A stretch of DNA of 64,000 nucleotides from Emticicia aquatilis (GCF_014644295.1 NZ_BMKK01000002.1:248001-312000), one strand, 5' to 3'; shown: positions 25,266 to 34,805, counted from the first letter of the stretch. The notes: a model not told the origin generated them from the letters alone. Numbers and translations are program-made.

Positions 25266-28200
25266 TCAAAATTTAACCTTCGGCAAACCTTTAACTATTT
25301 CAACGGTTTGCAAAGAAACGTTAATAATACTCAATAATAAATCTAAAATATATCTCGGATTACCGACTTCATCTGCCCAATCGTTCGGGTCGTTTTTGAT
25401 TTGGCTTTCTTTGTGTACCGTTATTTGGTAACGCTCCATTATCCATTCAATGGCAGATTTGCCGTTTACTACATATTCGTATGCTTCGACAGGAATATTT
25501 TCGACTGTGATTTTGCTATTGAAAAGTATCTTGCTTTTATCGTCTTTGCTTTGGAAACGCATTTTTTCAACTTTGAAAAATTCACCATCTGCTCCTTTGA
25601 CAATTACACCTTCGGCTGGTGGTACGTTTTCATAATTTATGTGTAATTCTGCTAATTTGCGACCTGCTTTACTGAATGCCCAAAAGTCTTTCATTTCATC
25701 TACTAATGGCAAACGTGGTAACATTTTTTTAAGGTCTGCCGCAAATATTTCTTTATACTCAGGGCTATGCAGAAAGCCATAAACATAATAAAAAATATCT
25801 TCCTTGCTTACATTTTTACCATAAGACCTTTGTGCTTGTTGCAAGATAAAATCAGAAACGCCATCACGTCGAATGTATTTATCTTTATTTTCCTCAAATA
25901 AACTTACTTGCTTTTTTTCATTTTCTTCATAATAATATAATGGGAAACACTGACCATTAAATTGCAATTGTACATCTGGAATACAATCTGTAATTATGGT
26001 TGAAAAATCTTTGCTCCCACCAATTCCCGAAAGACTTATGATAACATTCTTAGAGTCAGAACTTGGGAAAAAAGAATCCATTCTTGAAACAACATTATTA
26101 AATTCTCTACTAAAATATAAATGTTGCTTGAAAAATGGGCGATAAAACCCAACTCTTAAATTCTGAATATCAAACTTTTTTTCTTTTCCATTATTAGCTT
26201 CTGCTAAAAAAGCACGAGTCCAGTTAATTTTTAAATCGTCATATTCTACAAAATCTTCAATTTTTAATTTTTCATGTTTAACCCGCTCTTCTAAAAAAAA
26301 TATAGTTTGTTGATTATAAAAATTTATTGACTTTGATACATTATGGCTTAAAATATCAATATTTGAATTATAACACCACGTATCACGAGAAGTTTCTAAA
26401 CCCCTACAATATAACCCATTAACAAAAAATGTTTTTTTCTCATCCTTAATTCCTAACGGTATGAAAGTTTCAAAAACACTATTCCTAACACTAATCCAAT
26501 CACCATGTTCATTAGGTGAAAGTATTTGCCAATCTATTTTTTCATTATTTACCGATTTGAATTTTGTAATAATATTTAGTTTATCTTCTCGGCTTAGATA
26601 ATCCCCAATATCGTGATAATGAATAACCGCTTTATCGGTTTTAAAATTTTGATTTTTAACTAAAAAAGTAATAGCAATGGGCGTTCTTGAACCTGAGCCA
26701 AATATTTTTCCACCTTCTTTTCTCGAAAGTTCGCCACTGGTTCGCTGATTTCCTCTTAAATTAAAAACATAAATAGCTGTAAACTCTTTTTCTAAACACT
26801 TGCGAAAGCCTTCTGTACTATTTCCATCTATCCAAGCTCCATTTGAAACGAAGGCTATCATTCCACCATGTTCTTTGTCTAAACGGTCTGTACTCCATCT
26901 AAATGCCTTTATATAAGAATCATATAGTGAGTTTTTATTTGTTGCTTGTGTTTCTACTGCATAAGTCTTTGCTATTCGGCTATCTAATTTCTCATAGCTT
27001 TGATTTTGTGCGTTATCATTGGCTGATTTTTGACCAACTGAGTAAGGAGGATTTCCCATAATAACACGCAAAGGGGCTTTCTTTTGAGCAATTACACGGC
27101 TTGAGTTTTGTGGAAACATTTCAGAAAACATTTTTTCACTGGCATCTGATTCGCCTAATTGGAAAGTATCTGTTAAACAAATACCCTCAAAAGGTTTGTA
27201 TTCGACGCTTCCATTTCGGCTAGGCTCAATGTCCGTTAATAGGTCATGGTAAGTATTTTCGATATTGATGGCAGCGATATAATAAGCTAATAATACAATT
27301 TCGTTGGCATGAAGTTCTTGGGTATATTTTCGTTCTAAATCTTCTTTTTTGATTAAACCACTTTGTAACAATCGGGTCATAAATGTACCTGTGCCTGTAA
27401 ATGGGTCGAGAATATGAATGTTTTCATCTGAGATTGAACGCCCAAATTCTTTTTTCAGAATATCATCCACCGACTTAATCATAAAATCTACGACTTCAAC
27501 TGGCGTATAAACAATACCCAATTTTTCAACCATTTTTGGAAATGCTGACTTGAAAAATTTATCGTATAATTCAACTATTATTTTCTGTTTACCTTCTGCA
27601 TTGTCAATGCCACCTGCACGAGATTTTACAGATTCATAGAATTTTTGTAGTGTTTCGGTGTCTTTATCAAACGATTGGTCTTCCAATAAATCAAGCATTG
27701 TTTGCATCGAAACCGAAATCGGGTTATTCTTTACAAACGAATAACCTTCAAAAAGTGCTTCAAAAACTGGCTTAGTTATGATATGCTGCGAAAGCATTTC
27801 AACGGCTTCTTCCTGCGAAATTGACGGATTGATGTTTTTTTGTAAACCACTTAAAAAGTTCGCAAAAGCTTGGTTATGCTTGGTATCTTCATTAATCAAG
27901 CGATTGATACGCTCAATGTATCGTTCGGCAATTTGTGCAACATCTTTTGCCCACTGCTCCCAATAACGGCGGTCGCCGACTTTCGTAACCATTCGAGCAA
28001 AAACAACACTTTGTAATTGCTCAAACTGGATTGCCATTTGTCGGTTTAATTCGGTATTGGCTTGGCTATTGGTTGAATTATCATCACTATTGCCATAATC
28101 TGGTCTGCCTACCAAAATTTGTTCGGGGCGTTTTTTGTTGAGTTCAATTTTATTTACAGTAGCATTAAAACGGTCGTCATGGGCCCGAAGGGCATTTAAA

Positions 28201-30134
28201 ACAGTCCAAACAACTCTATAACGGTCGTTATCATCGAGAGCTTTATCGGCTTCAACATTTGAAGGAATCACCACAGGAATAATAATATAACCATACTTTT
28301 TGCCAGGGGATTTTCGCATCACACGTCCAACCGATTGCACCACATCAACTTGTGAATTTCGAGCCGATAAAAACAAAACAGCATCTAACGATGGAACGTC
28401 CACCCCTTCGCTCAGGCATCGGGCATTGGTCAAAACTCTGCATTCTCTTGGGCCTTCGGGCGTATCTTTCAACCATGCCAATTCTCGATAACGGTCAGTT
28501 ACTGACATTGCACCATCAACGTGCTTAGAAGCGATTGATACTAATTGCTCACGTTTTTCGGCAGGTAATGAATCGGAATAAGTATCACGAGTATCGTTGA
28601 AAATGCTTGTAATTTTCTTTGATTCTTTGATATTTTGGCAAAAAGCTACTGCTCTTCGCATTGGTTCGGGGTCGGTTTCTTTTAATAATCCAGCATCGCC
28701 CAAAATTTGTTTTGATAGTGCATTGATACAACCAATTAGCTTTGAAGCATCATCAGTATTGATTTCGTTGCTATCATCAGCTATCATTTGCTGAATGGCA
28801 ATTGGCATATCGCTTTCGCTCAATGTCAATACAAGAACCTTATAATCAGATAATAAACCTTCTTCAACTGCTTTGCCAAAACCTATTCTATAAATTTCTT
28901 CACCATAAACTGCCACATCATCCATCGAACAAAGTTCTGCGTCTGCCTGTGCTGCTCTTGATTTGGCGTTATCATCAAAAAGCCTTGGTGTGGCAGTCAT
29001 GTAAACTCTTTTCTTTGCTTTCAAAAACTCATTATCATGCACTTTTACAAAAGCTGATTCATCGCCACCAGAAAGTGTTACGCCTGTGGTTCGGTGGGCT
29101 TCATCACAGATAATTAAATCAAAAATTCCAAACGGGTTTTCTTTATCTTTTGCTAATAAACCTTTTTGTGCATTTGAAATGACTTCGATTGACTGATATG
29201 TAGAAAAAACAACCGTCATTCCTTTGTTTGGCGATTGCTTAAAATATTCAAATTGGCGTAAAATATTCGTTACGCTCGTTGATGCTGGCAAAGCTAAATC
29301 GGTAGTGCCTGTATTATCACCATCATCATTTTTTTTACTAACTCCTGAATCTGAACATATACAAATTGCATTAATTGGCTCGTTTGCTTCGGCTGTCCAT
29401 TCTCTTAATGTTTGACCTAATAAGGCAATTGAAGGAACTAAAAACAATATTAAACCTTTGCCATTGGTTTCATTTTCAGCGATTTTTAAAGAGGTAAATG
29501 TTTTGCCTGTGCCACAAGCCATAATTAATTTACCTCTATCAGCGGTTTTAAAATGGTCTTTTGTAGCGTTTATTGCTTGTAATTGGTGTGTACGAGGGCT
29601 TTTTCTTGCTAATCTTGCTTTCTCACCAAATACACCATTTTCGAGTTTTTCCCAATCAACAGGAGCTTGTTCTAAATCATAAAGACTTAAACGAGAAACT
29701 GGCGGATTTTGATTTTTGATGGCCTCCTGTGCATTTACCCCCCAATAATTGGTGGTAGAAATCCATAGCCGATGAGCAAAACTAACCTTACTATTATTTT
29801 CATCAGTAAAAGTTCTACTGGATGTCGAAAGAAAAGAATCAACTTCTGGTTTATCAATTATGGCTTTTTCTTGATAACATTTGCATTGAATCGCCCAATA
29901 ATCACCCTCATTTGTCAGTGCAACTAAATCAATACCAGTATCTTTTCCACCAAAATCTTTACGAGCAGGAAAATCATTCCAGAGCCAAACAGATTTGAAT
30001 TTATAAGCATAATTTGGGTCAGTTTGAAGAAAAGCCTTCATTGTTCTTTCAAACTTATCTCCTTTATCACGTTCGGAGAATGCCGCTTTACGAAGTTTAT
30101 TAAGTACAGTTTGAAAAGTTGTTTTTTCGTTCAT
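25266..30134 (-). CDS. Type ISP single-chain restriction-modification enzyme
   Basis: This 1622-residue protein has four parts in the order of LlaGI/LlaBIII. An Mrr-like PD-(D/E)xK nuclease lies at about 20-165, with D69 in TGIDLVA and Q83-C-K85. A superfamily 2 helicase/translocase spans 180-620, with ACGTGKT at 206-212, DEAHR at 344-348, TATPR at 380-384 and QSVGRVMR near 600-607. An N6-adenine methyltransferase spans about 860-1200, with TPVEVVDFM, DPFTGTGTF at 910-918 and NPPY at 1028-1031. A C-terminal target-recognition region extends to 1622. The length is within the usual 1500-1650. All catalytic motifs look intact. It modifies one strand of an asymmetric site, translocates on unmodified DNA and cuts. 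It heads a leftward series with the NA37 and RelA/SpoT genes. Confidence 0.93.
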   Translation of the reverse strand: MNEKTTFQTVLNKLRKAAFSERDKGDKFERTMKAFLQTDPNYAYKFKSVWLWNDFPARKDFGGKDTGIDLVALTNEGDYWAIQCKCYQEKAIIDKPEVDSFLSTSSRTFTDENNSKVSFAHRLWISTTNYWGVNAQEAIKNQNPPVSRLSLYDLEQAPVDWEKLENGVFGEKARLARKSPRTHQLQAINATKDHFKTADRGKLIMACGTGKTFTSLKIAENETNGKGLILFLVPSIALLGQTLREWTAEANEPINAICICSDSGVSKKNDDGDNTGTTDLALPASTSVTNILRQFEYFKQSPNKGMTVVFSTYQSIEVISNAQKGLLAKDKENPFGIFDLIICDEAHRTTGVTLSGGDESAFVKVHDNEFLKAKKRVYMTATPRLFDDNAKSRAAQADAELCSMDDVAVYGEEIYRIGFGKAVEEGLLSDYKVLVLTLSESDMPIAIQQMIADDSNEINTDDASKLIGCINALSKQILGDAGLLKETDPEPMRRAVAFCQNIKESKKITSIFNDTRDTYSDSLPAEKREQLVSIASKHVDGAMSVTDRYRELAWLKDTPEGPRECRVLTNARCLSEGVDVPSLDAVLFLSARNSQVDVVQSVGRVMRKSPGKKYGYIIIPVVIPSNVEADKALDDNDRYRVVWTVLNALRAHDDRFNATVNKIELNKKRPEQILVGRPDYGNSDDNSTNSQANTELNRQMAIQFEQLQSVVFARMVTKVGDRRYWEQWAKDVAQIAERYIERINRLINEDTKHNQAFANFLSGLQKNINPSISQEEAVEMLSQHIITKPVFEALFEGYSFVKNNPISVSMQTMLDLLEDQSFDKDTETLQKFYESVKSRAGGIDNAEGKQKIIVELYDKFFKSAFPKMVEKLGIVYTPVEVVDFMIKSVDDILKKEFGRSISDENIHILDPFTGTGTFMTRLLQSGLIKKEDLERKYTQELHANEIVLLAYYIAAINIENTYHDLLTDIEPSRNGSVEYKPFEGICLTDTFQLGESDASEKMFSEMFPQNSSRVIAQKKAPLRVIMGNPPYSVGQKSANDNAQNQSYEKLDSRIAKTYAVETQATNKNSLYDSYIKAFRWSTDRLDKEHGGMIAFVSNGAWIDGNSTEGFRKCLEKEFTAIYVFNLRGNQRTSGELSRKEGGKIFGSGSRTPIAITFLVKNQNFKTDKAVIHYHDIGDYLSREDKLNIITKFKSVNNEKIDWQILSPNEHGDWISVRNSVFETFIPLGIKDEKKTFFVNGLYCRGLETSRDTWCYNSNIDILSHNVSKSINFYNQQTIFFLEERVKHEKLKIEDFVEYDDLKINWTRAFLAEANNGKEKKFDIQNLRVGFYRPFFKQHLYFSREFNNVVSRMDSFFPSSDSKNVIISLSGIGGSKDFSTIITDCIPDVQLQFNGQCFPLYYYEENEKKQVSLFEENKDKYIRRDGVSDFILQQAQRSYGKNVSKEDIFYYVYGFLHSPEYKEIFAADLKKMLPRLPLVDEMKDFWAFSKAGRKLAELHINYENVPPAEGVIVKGADGEFFKVEKMRFQSKDDKSKILFNSKITVENIPVEAYEYVVNGKSAIEWIMERYQITVHKESQIKNDPNDWADEVGNPRYILDLLLSIINVSLQTVEIVKGLPKVKF

Positions 30135-30476
30135 GGTTTTGTTACGCTGTAATTTCTATTAAGTAGCAATTACGCCAATTATTGAACACAAAGCAATACG
30201 ACCAATAAAGAAATAATCGGGTGGGGTGCGTAGTCAAAAGGCGTGCCTAACCTAAATGTGCGATGGAAAAGCCTAATATCTGTGTGCGGTTGCGATTCCT
30301 TTGCAGGAAGGAACGACCGATAAGGAATGGCAGTAAGCCTGTGCAGAGCCTCCAACAGATTTTAGGCTGTGCGGAAAGTATTTAGAGTTAGGCAAAGTCT
30401 TGTGCGGCTGGTGGGTGGGACTATAATGATACCTTATACTCGGTTGCATCAAATGCAACATCACGAATGAACACAA
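30135..30476. other. Gene-free interval beside the mobilisation module
   Basis: It is richer in G and C than its flanks, with no convincing frame. It contains GGGTGGGGTGCGTAG (30219-30233), whose complement recurs as the spacer of the octamer array at 34662-34682, and an inverted pair around 30296-30313 (GATTCCTTTGCAGGAAGGAA). Its position between the type ISP gene and the relaxase operon makes it a candidate for part of an origin of transfer, or for a small RNA. Nothing proves either. Confidence 0.35.
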
Positions 30477-30656
30477 TCAATCATATTTTCCTGTATAATT
30501 TCCTTTTTCTTCCACTTCTTTGTAATAGCCCTTTGATGTTTTATTTGAGCTACCTACAAAAATCTCTATGAAAAAGGCGAGAATCTTCATTGCAATAGCA
30601 AAAATCATCAAAACTGCATAAAAAATAAATTTTAAGATTTTAAGAAAAGTGTCCAT
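30477..30656 (-). CDS. Small membrane protein of the mobilisation operon
   Basis: This is a 59-residue protein, MDTFLKILKFIFYAVLMIFA and on, with one long hydrophobic segment (about residues 5-35) and a charged C-terminus (YYKEVEEKGNYTGKYD). It starts 27 bp after the coupling-protein stop on the same strand and ends at the border of the non-coding interval. Good codon periodicity and tight spacing support it as a gene. It may assist the coupling protein in the inner membrane. No family is recognised. Confidence 0.6.
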   Translation of the reverse strand: MDTFLKILKFIFYAVLMIFAIAMKILAFFIEIFVGSSNKTSKGYYKEVEEKGNYTGKYD

Positions 30657-30682
30657 AACATTTGGTGGTTTTAGGTATAAAT

Positions 30683-32593
30683 TTACGAAATTCTAAGCAT
30701 TTTTTTACAATCTTCGGCAATTTTATTCATCATTACTTCCATGTCAACAGGCTGATTAAAACTCGGTATAGGCTTGCTATGTGTTTGAAATGAACCATCT
30801 TTTTTATATTCCCCATTCATGCCATCAATAGTTTTAAAAATCTCTCTTATGACTTTCATTTTAAATGTAGGAATGATAGTACCAACCTTAATGTCGCTTG
30901 GCTCAATGGCTCTTATGCCTACAATCTCGCCCGCTTGAAGATTCAAAACATCTTGGGGTTTTACAGCACGCTTTTCAATTTCTGAAAAATTCTTTCCTAT
31001 TGAATTATTGGTTGAGTTTAACCCCTTTGAACTATGACTCTGATTTTCACTTTTAGTAACTAATTTAGTTTCGCCAATCATCCTTGAAATATACTCTGCC
31101 GTTGAAAATACAGTTGTACGTGTAAAAAACTGGTAATTTAAGTTGGCTAATAGTGATTCAGCTTCGGGTTTTCCATATTTATCTTCGATTTGCGTTAAAT
31201 TTTGTGCCATGAATATTACTGAAAGTTTATTGCTTCGGCAAGTGGCTGGTACATTTGATAATCGAGGAATGTTGATTTGGGCGGCTTCATCGAGCAAGCA
31301 AAAAGAATGGTGTTTACCTTGCTCATTCATTTGTTTGAGTGCTACCGAAAATATCAATGAAATAATCGGAGAAAGTGCTGCCGCAATATGATTATCAGTT
31401 CCTACACAAATGACCTTTGGATACTTAGGGTCATTGATATTCAAATCAAAATCATCGCCCGATAAAACATATATCAAATTGGGGTCGTTTAAGGTCGCAA
31501 AATCAATTTGTAAGGAGCTAACAACGCCTGATAATTGATTTCCAGCTCGTTCATCTCGTGCTGTTAGCACCGACCGAATGATTTTGGCACATTCATCGTC
31601 AGTTTCGAGCATCGCCATTGTATCTCGGTACGAAAAGCCAGTAATGATACTTACTAAATGTGGAATGGTACAAAAAAGAGGATGATGTTTTTTTAGAAAC
31701 CAGATAATAGCCGTCAAAAAAGCAGTAGAAGATTTCACCCAAAAGTCAGATTTTTGATTCGATTCAGTGTTAAAATTCACGACTAATGCCTTAGCAAACT
31801 CAGTGGCATAAATCTGACTTTTCAAGTATTTTGGGTTCAAAGGGTTGAAGCGGTGCGATTTACTAATATCTGAAAAACTGACTACAAAAAAAGTAGGCTG
31901 TAATTCACCTTTATTCGATTCTTTCTTGGCTGAAAAATGCAGATAGGCAATATCAGATAAAGTAGGGAATTTGTAATCATAGATGATTCCTGCATAATTT
32001 TTTCGTGCAAACTGTTCGATGAATGGCTCGGCAGTTGAAACTGTCTTACCACCACCATTTGAGCCAATAACCAAAATTCCACGAAATGGATTGGTGATGT
32101 TTACTTGTTTTTGATTATCTCCTTTCAGATGTAAAGAATAGTTGGTTTCATTCTTTTTTCGGTCAGTCTGCACTCTTTCAATTTCTTTTTCAGGAAAATA
32201 CGAGAAAAGAAAGCCAAGCGTAACAATCGCTACATAAATAAAAAGTGTTAAAAACGAGAATGGTAGATAGATAATAAATAACCCTAATGTCGCACACAAA
32301 ACATAGGTGATTATTATATATTTACGGTGCTTTTCATTCAAAACTTTTCTTGGAGTAAAGCCATATCGTTCGGCAAGCGATTGTTTTCGGCTTATATAAA
32401 AGAATAGCCAAAGTAAAGAAAATGCCATTAATCGAACTAAAAAACCATAGTAATTATAGTACGTAGCATAGCGAACTAAAAACCATCGGGGCATATTTTC
32501 TGCTTTTATCCAATAGCGAATAAAGGCTTCACCAAAGATAAAAGTCATTAAAATTGAAATAATAGTCCATGTTAATAGTTTTTCTTTTTTCAT
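30683..32593 (-). CDS. Type IV coupling protein (VirD4/TraG-like, MobC type)
   Basis: This 636-residue conjugation ATPase has three or four N-terminal membrane helices (about 8-25, 50-68, 92-112, 114-133) and the Walker A sequence GSNGGGKT at 177-184. Walker B lies in SFCLLDEAAQINIPRL (about 430) and a TraM-recognition-like region (YGKPEAESLLANLNYQFFTRTT) follows. Bacteroidota homologues are annotated as MobC or YWFCY-domain coupling proteins. It brings the relaxase-DNA complex to the transfer channel. It is 40 bp downstream of the relaxase gene on the same strand, as usual. Confidence 0.92.
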   Translation of the reverse strand: MKKEKLLTWTIISILMTFIFGEAFIRYWIKAENMPRWFLVRYATYYNYYGFLVRLMAFSLLWLFFYISRKQSLAERYGFTPRKVLNEKHRKYIIITYVLCATLGLFIIYLPFSFLTLFIYVAIVTLGFLFSYFPEKEIERVQTDRKKNETNYSLHLKGDNQKQVNITNPFRGILVIGSNGGGKTVSTAEPFIEQFARKNYAGIIYDYKFPTLSDIAYLHFSAKKESNKGELQPTFFVVSFSDISKSHRFNPLNPKYLKSQIYATEFAKALVVNFNTESNQKSDFWVKSSTAFLTAIIWFLKKHHPLFCTIPHLVSIITGFSYRDTMAMLETDDECAKIIRSVLTARDERAGNQLSGVVSSLQIDFATLNDPNLIYVLSGDDFDLNINDPKYPKVICVGTDNHIAAALSPIISLIFSVALKQMNEQGKHHSFCLLDEAAQINIPRLSNVPATCRSNKLSVIFMAQNLTQIEDKYGKPEAESLLANLNYQFFTRTTVFSTAEYISRMIGETKLVTKSENQSHSSKGLNSTNNSIGKNFSEIEKRAVKPQDVLNLQAGEIVGIRAIEPSDIKVGTIIPTFKMKVIREIFKTIDGMNGEYKKDGSFQTHSKPIPSFNQPVDMEVMMNKIAEDCKKMLRIS

Positions 32594-32633
32594 AATTTTT
32601 GTATTAAAATGAAAATATCTTATACAAGAAAGT

Positions 32634-33722
32634 TTATAAAGACAAGTCTTGATTTAAATTGCGTTTCTTTTTGCGTTTCGCAGAAGGGTTTATTTGATTT
32701 TTACTAAATTCGTCTGTGCTTAGATGCTCAAAAATGCTCTGAAAACTTTTAAATTCAGCCATGAATGATTTGTTTGTTGATGGTAGCTCTAAATCAGTTT
32801 GGATTTTAAAAGGCGTGGTATTTTCCAATAATTTCATTTGCTCAGATGAAATTGGAATATTCTTTTGCTGCTGTTGGCTATTCTTAGAACTTTTATTTGC
32901 CCTTACTTCTTTTATAACCATACCTAAATTTTTCCGAAAATCAGTGCTATTGTTTTTGATTTTTGCAATGTTTCTGATTTCAGTAATTTGCTTGTCTGTG
33001 ATACCCAACTTCTCCAATAGATGTAATTTCTTTTCAGTCCAAAGAATAAAATAGGCAGTTTTATCTTTGGATTTAGGTATTTCCTTGGGGTCAGGTTTAA
33101 AATCAAATTGTTGGTTAAACTGTCGTTGATTGGCTTCAAACCAAGTTGTCATTTTGAACCTTTGTTTATTAGATGTATTTGGATTTAGCGTAATTTTCTG
33201 CTCCTTATCTCGTGCTGAAACTACTACGTGAATATGTGTCTGTAAACCTTTTTTCAAATCGCCCGATTTCTTTTCACCGTTCAAAACTTCTACATCTGTA
33301 CCTTTGTAGGCTCTGTTTTGGTGAATGGTAGCATACCAAACTAAATCTTTTTCAGAAAGCTTTCTGCCTGTATTTAACGGAGTACCGCCCAGATTGAAAT
33401 TAGCTGCATATTTTTCCATACAAGCGATAGTAAATGCCTTCAATTTTGAATGGTCATTGCCTATATGCTCCAACTCTTTTGCTGACGGAGCAATGACCAG
33501 CGAATGAAATTTATCATCTTTTTGGGTCAAGCCTTTTACATTATTATCAATGGCTTCCAACATTTGTTTTTTATCAAAATCGCCCAAAGAATTAAAGAAA
33601 ATACCTTTTTCTTCGTTCGTTGATGGTTCTTTATTGAGATAATTACCCAATCGAGCGGCACTACTTTTATTGTCATAAACTATGTTGCCATGCTTGGTAG
33701 GGTTAATTATTTTTGAATACAT
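32634..33722 (-). CDS. DUF5712/MobB-type relaxase
   Basis: This is a 362-residue protein. Its start (MYSKIINPTKHGNIVYDNKS, SAARLGNYLNKE) and the block AIDNNVKGLTQKDDKFHSLV are typical of DUF5712 proteins of Bacteroidota mobile elements. The metal-binding histidine motif lies at H163 and H165 (QTHIHVVVSARDK), and an upstream Y or N-terminal tyrosine would be the nucleophile. The C-terminal 110 residues are basic and end in RKKKRNLNQD. It should nick oriT and pilot the strand through the coupling protein. It lies between the BfmA/BtgA-like accessory gene and the coupling protein in a four-gene leftward operon. Confidence 0.87.
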   Translation of the reverse strand: MYSKIINPTKHGNIVYDNKSSAARLGNYLNKEPSTNEEKGIFFNSLGDFDKKQMLEAIDNNVKGLTQKDDKFHSLVIAPSAKELEHIGNDHSKLKAFTIACMEKYAANFNLGGTPLNTGRKLSEKDLVWYATIHQNRAYKGTDVEVLNGEKKSGDLKKGLQTHIHVVVSARDKEQKITLNPNTSNKQRFKMTTWFEANQRQFNQQFDFKPDPKEIPKSKDKTAYFILWTEKKLHLLEKLGITDKQITEIRNIAKIKNNSTDFRKNLGMVIKEVRANKSSKNSQQQQKNIPISSEQMKLLENTTPFKIQTDLELPSTNKSFMAEFKSFQSIFEHLSTDEFSKNQINPSAKRKKKRNLNQDLSL

Positions 33723-33737
33723 AGATTCGATATTTCT

Positions 33738-34298
33738 TTATTCCTCTAAATGTTTGAAAGCTTCTTTATAAAATAAATCAAGCCTTGCCTTAATGGCTTC
33801 AACTTCATCTTTAGTCATATCTAATGTTTCAAAGAAAAGTGTGGTAAATGATACCAAATACGCTAAAGTCTGCCTCGAAATTTGCTTGTTTTCGTTGATT
33901 AACTTATCAGTTTCTCTTTTCTTTAATTCTGCCAAAACAGTATTAATTGGCATAATATGTTGGCGTTCTTGCACCTGCAAAAAAGAAAAAATCTGATTTC
34001 GTAAGCGTACTACTTGGTTAGCTATTGAATCATTATCATCAAAAAATCGAGGGTCTATTTTGTGTTTAATAAAGTAGTTTAAAGCAGTTTCGGTAAACAT
34101 TTTCATGGATAATTTCTCAACTTTTTGCGTTAGCTTACCATTAACGAAGACCGATTTTAGATGAGTTTTATCTTTTTCTGAGAGTGTTGGAATGATAGCA
34201 TCGCCATTGATTTTGTTTAAATTTTCAACGGTTACTCTTACATTTTTGACAATCTCTTCATCAATCTTAATTTTGGCTATTCGCACTTCTTTTTCCAT
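33738..34298 (-). CDS. BfmA/BtgA-like mobilisation accessory protein
   Basis: This is a 186-residue helical protein. The central segment (FTETALNYFIKHKIDPRFFD, SIANQVVRLRNQIFSFLQVQ, ERQHIMPI) follows the pattern of BfmA/BtgA proteins, small DNA-binding factors that assist MobB-type relaxases at oriT. It is the first gene of the leftward mobilisation operon, only about 230 bp from the octamer array at 34526-34779, which may be its binding region. The name is based on pattern and position. Confidence 0.7.
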   Translation of the reverse strand: MEKEVRIAKIKIDEEIVKNVRVTVENLNKINGDAIIPTLSEKDKTHLKSVFVNGKLTQKVEKLSMKMFTETALNYFIKHKIDPRFFDDNDSIANQVVRLRNQIFSFLQVQERQHIMPINTVLAELKKRETDKLINENKQISRQTLAYLVSFTTLFFETLDMTKDEVEAIKARLDLFYKEAFKHLEE

Positions 34299-34525
34299 AT
34301 TTTTGTATATCGGGGTACTTTATACTGTTTTAATTCATTGATAATCAATGACTTGCATTTACTTTGGGGTACTTTGTTTTTTATAATCCTCTGATTATAA
34401 ATGAATTAGCTCTGCTAACCTCACCCTTCTTGCTAAACCCTATTCTACGTAGTATTAACGAAATCTTAAATATAAATATTTTCAAATAAAATAAATAAAT
34501 ATATAAAATGAATTATATATTTGTG
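34299..34525. promoter_or_regulatory. AT-rich leader between mobilisation operon and octamer array
   Basis: A short tandem duplication occurs here: TTTGGGGTACTTTG-like and CGGGGTACTTTATA segments near 34311 and 34364 share GGGGTACTTT. Two ATTGATAATCAATGA-like palindromic segments also occur. It should contain the leftward promoter of the mobilisation genes. No gene is visible. Confidence 0.35.
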
Positions 34526-34779
34526 TCAGAATTACAGAAATAGGATAAAACAGAAAGACAGATTTACGGTAAAACAGATATACGGTAAAACAGAAAAATA
34601 GAAATACTGGAAAGCAGAAGTACAAAAATACAAGAATACAGAAAAGCAGAAGTACAGAAATAGATTACGCACCCCGCTCATGACAGAAAAACAGTATTAC
34701 AAAAAATCAGAAATACAGATTAACAGAAATACAGAATCACAGATACCTGTTCAATACAGAATTACTAAAAAACAGAAAT
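34526..34779. repeat. Array of 28 degenerate 8-bp repeats (ACAGAAAT) with a 21-bp spacer
   Basis: From 34526 the sequence divides exactly into octamers of consensus ACAGAAAT. There are 17 consecutive units to 34661, a 21-bp unrelated spacer containing ATTACGCACCCCGCTCATG (34662-34682), 8 units to 34746, 9 unrelated bases, and 3 more units to 34779. Most units begin with ACAG. The array sits between the divergent mobilisation operon and parA. Regular 8-bp phasing implies an array of protein-binding sites, such as a partition centromere or oriT accessory region. Confidence 0.85.
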
Positions 34780-34805
34780 AGTATAAATTTTAAAACAATC
34801 AATCA

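Noticed and set aside
28802-29113. 103-codon open frame antisense to the type ISP gene
   Set aside because: Shadow of the helicase domain in another frame.
30273-30476. 67-codon open frame on the minus strand
   Set aside because: Composition unlike a protein (many His, Pro, Ser) and no good start; more likely non-coding.
34526-34779. Repeat array considered as CRISPR
   Set aside because: Units are 8 bp, degenerate and contiguous, with a single spacer; no cas genes nearby.
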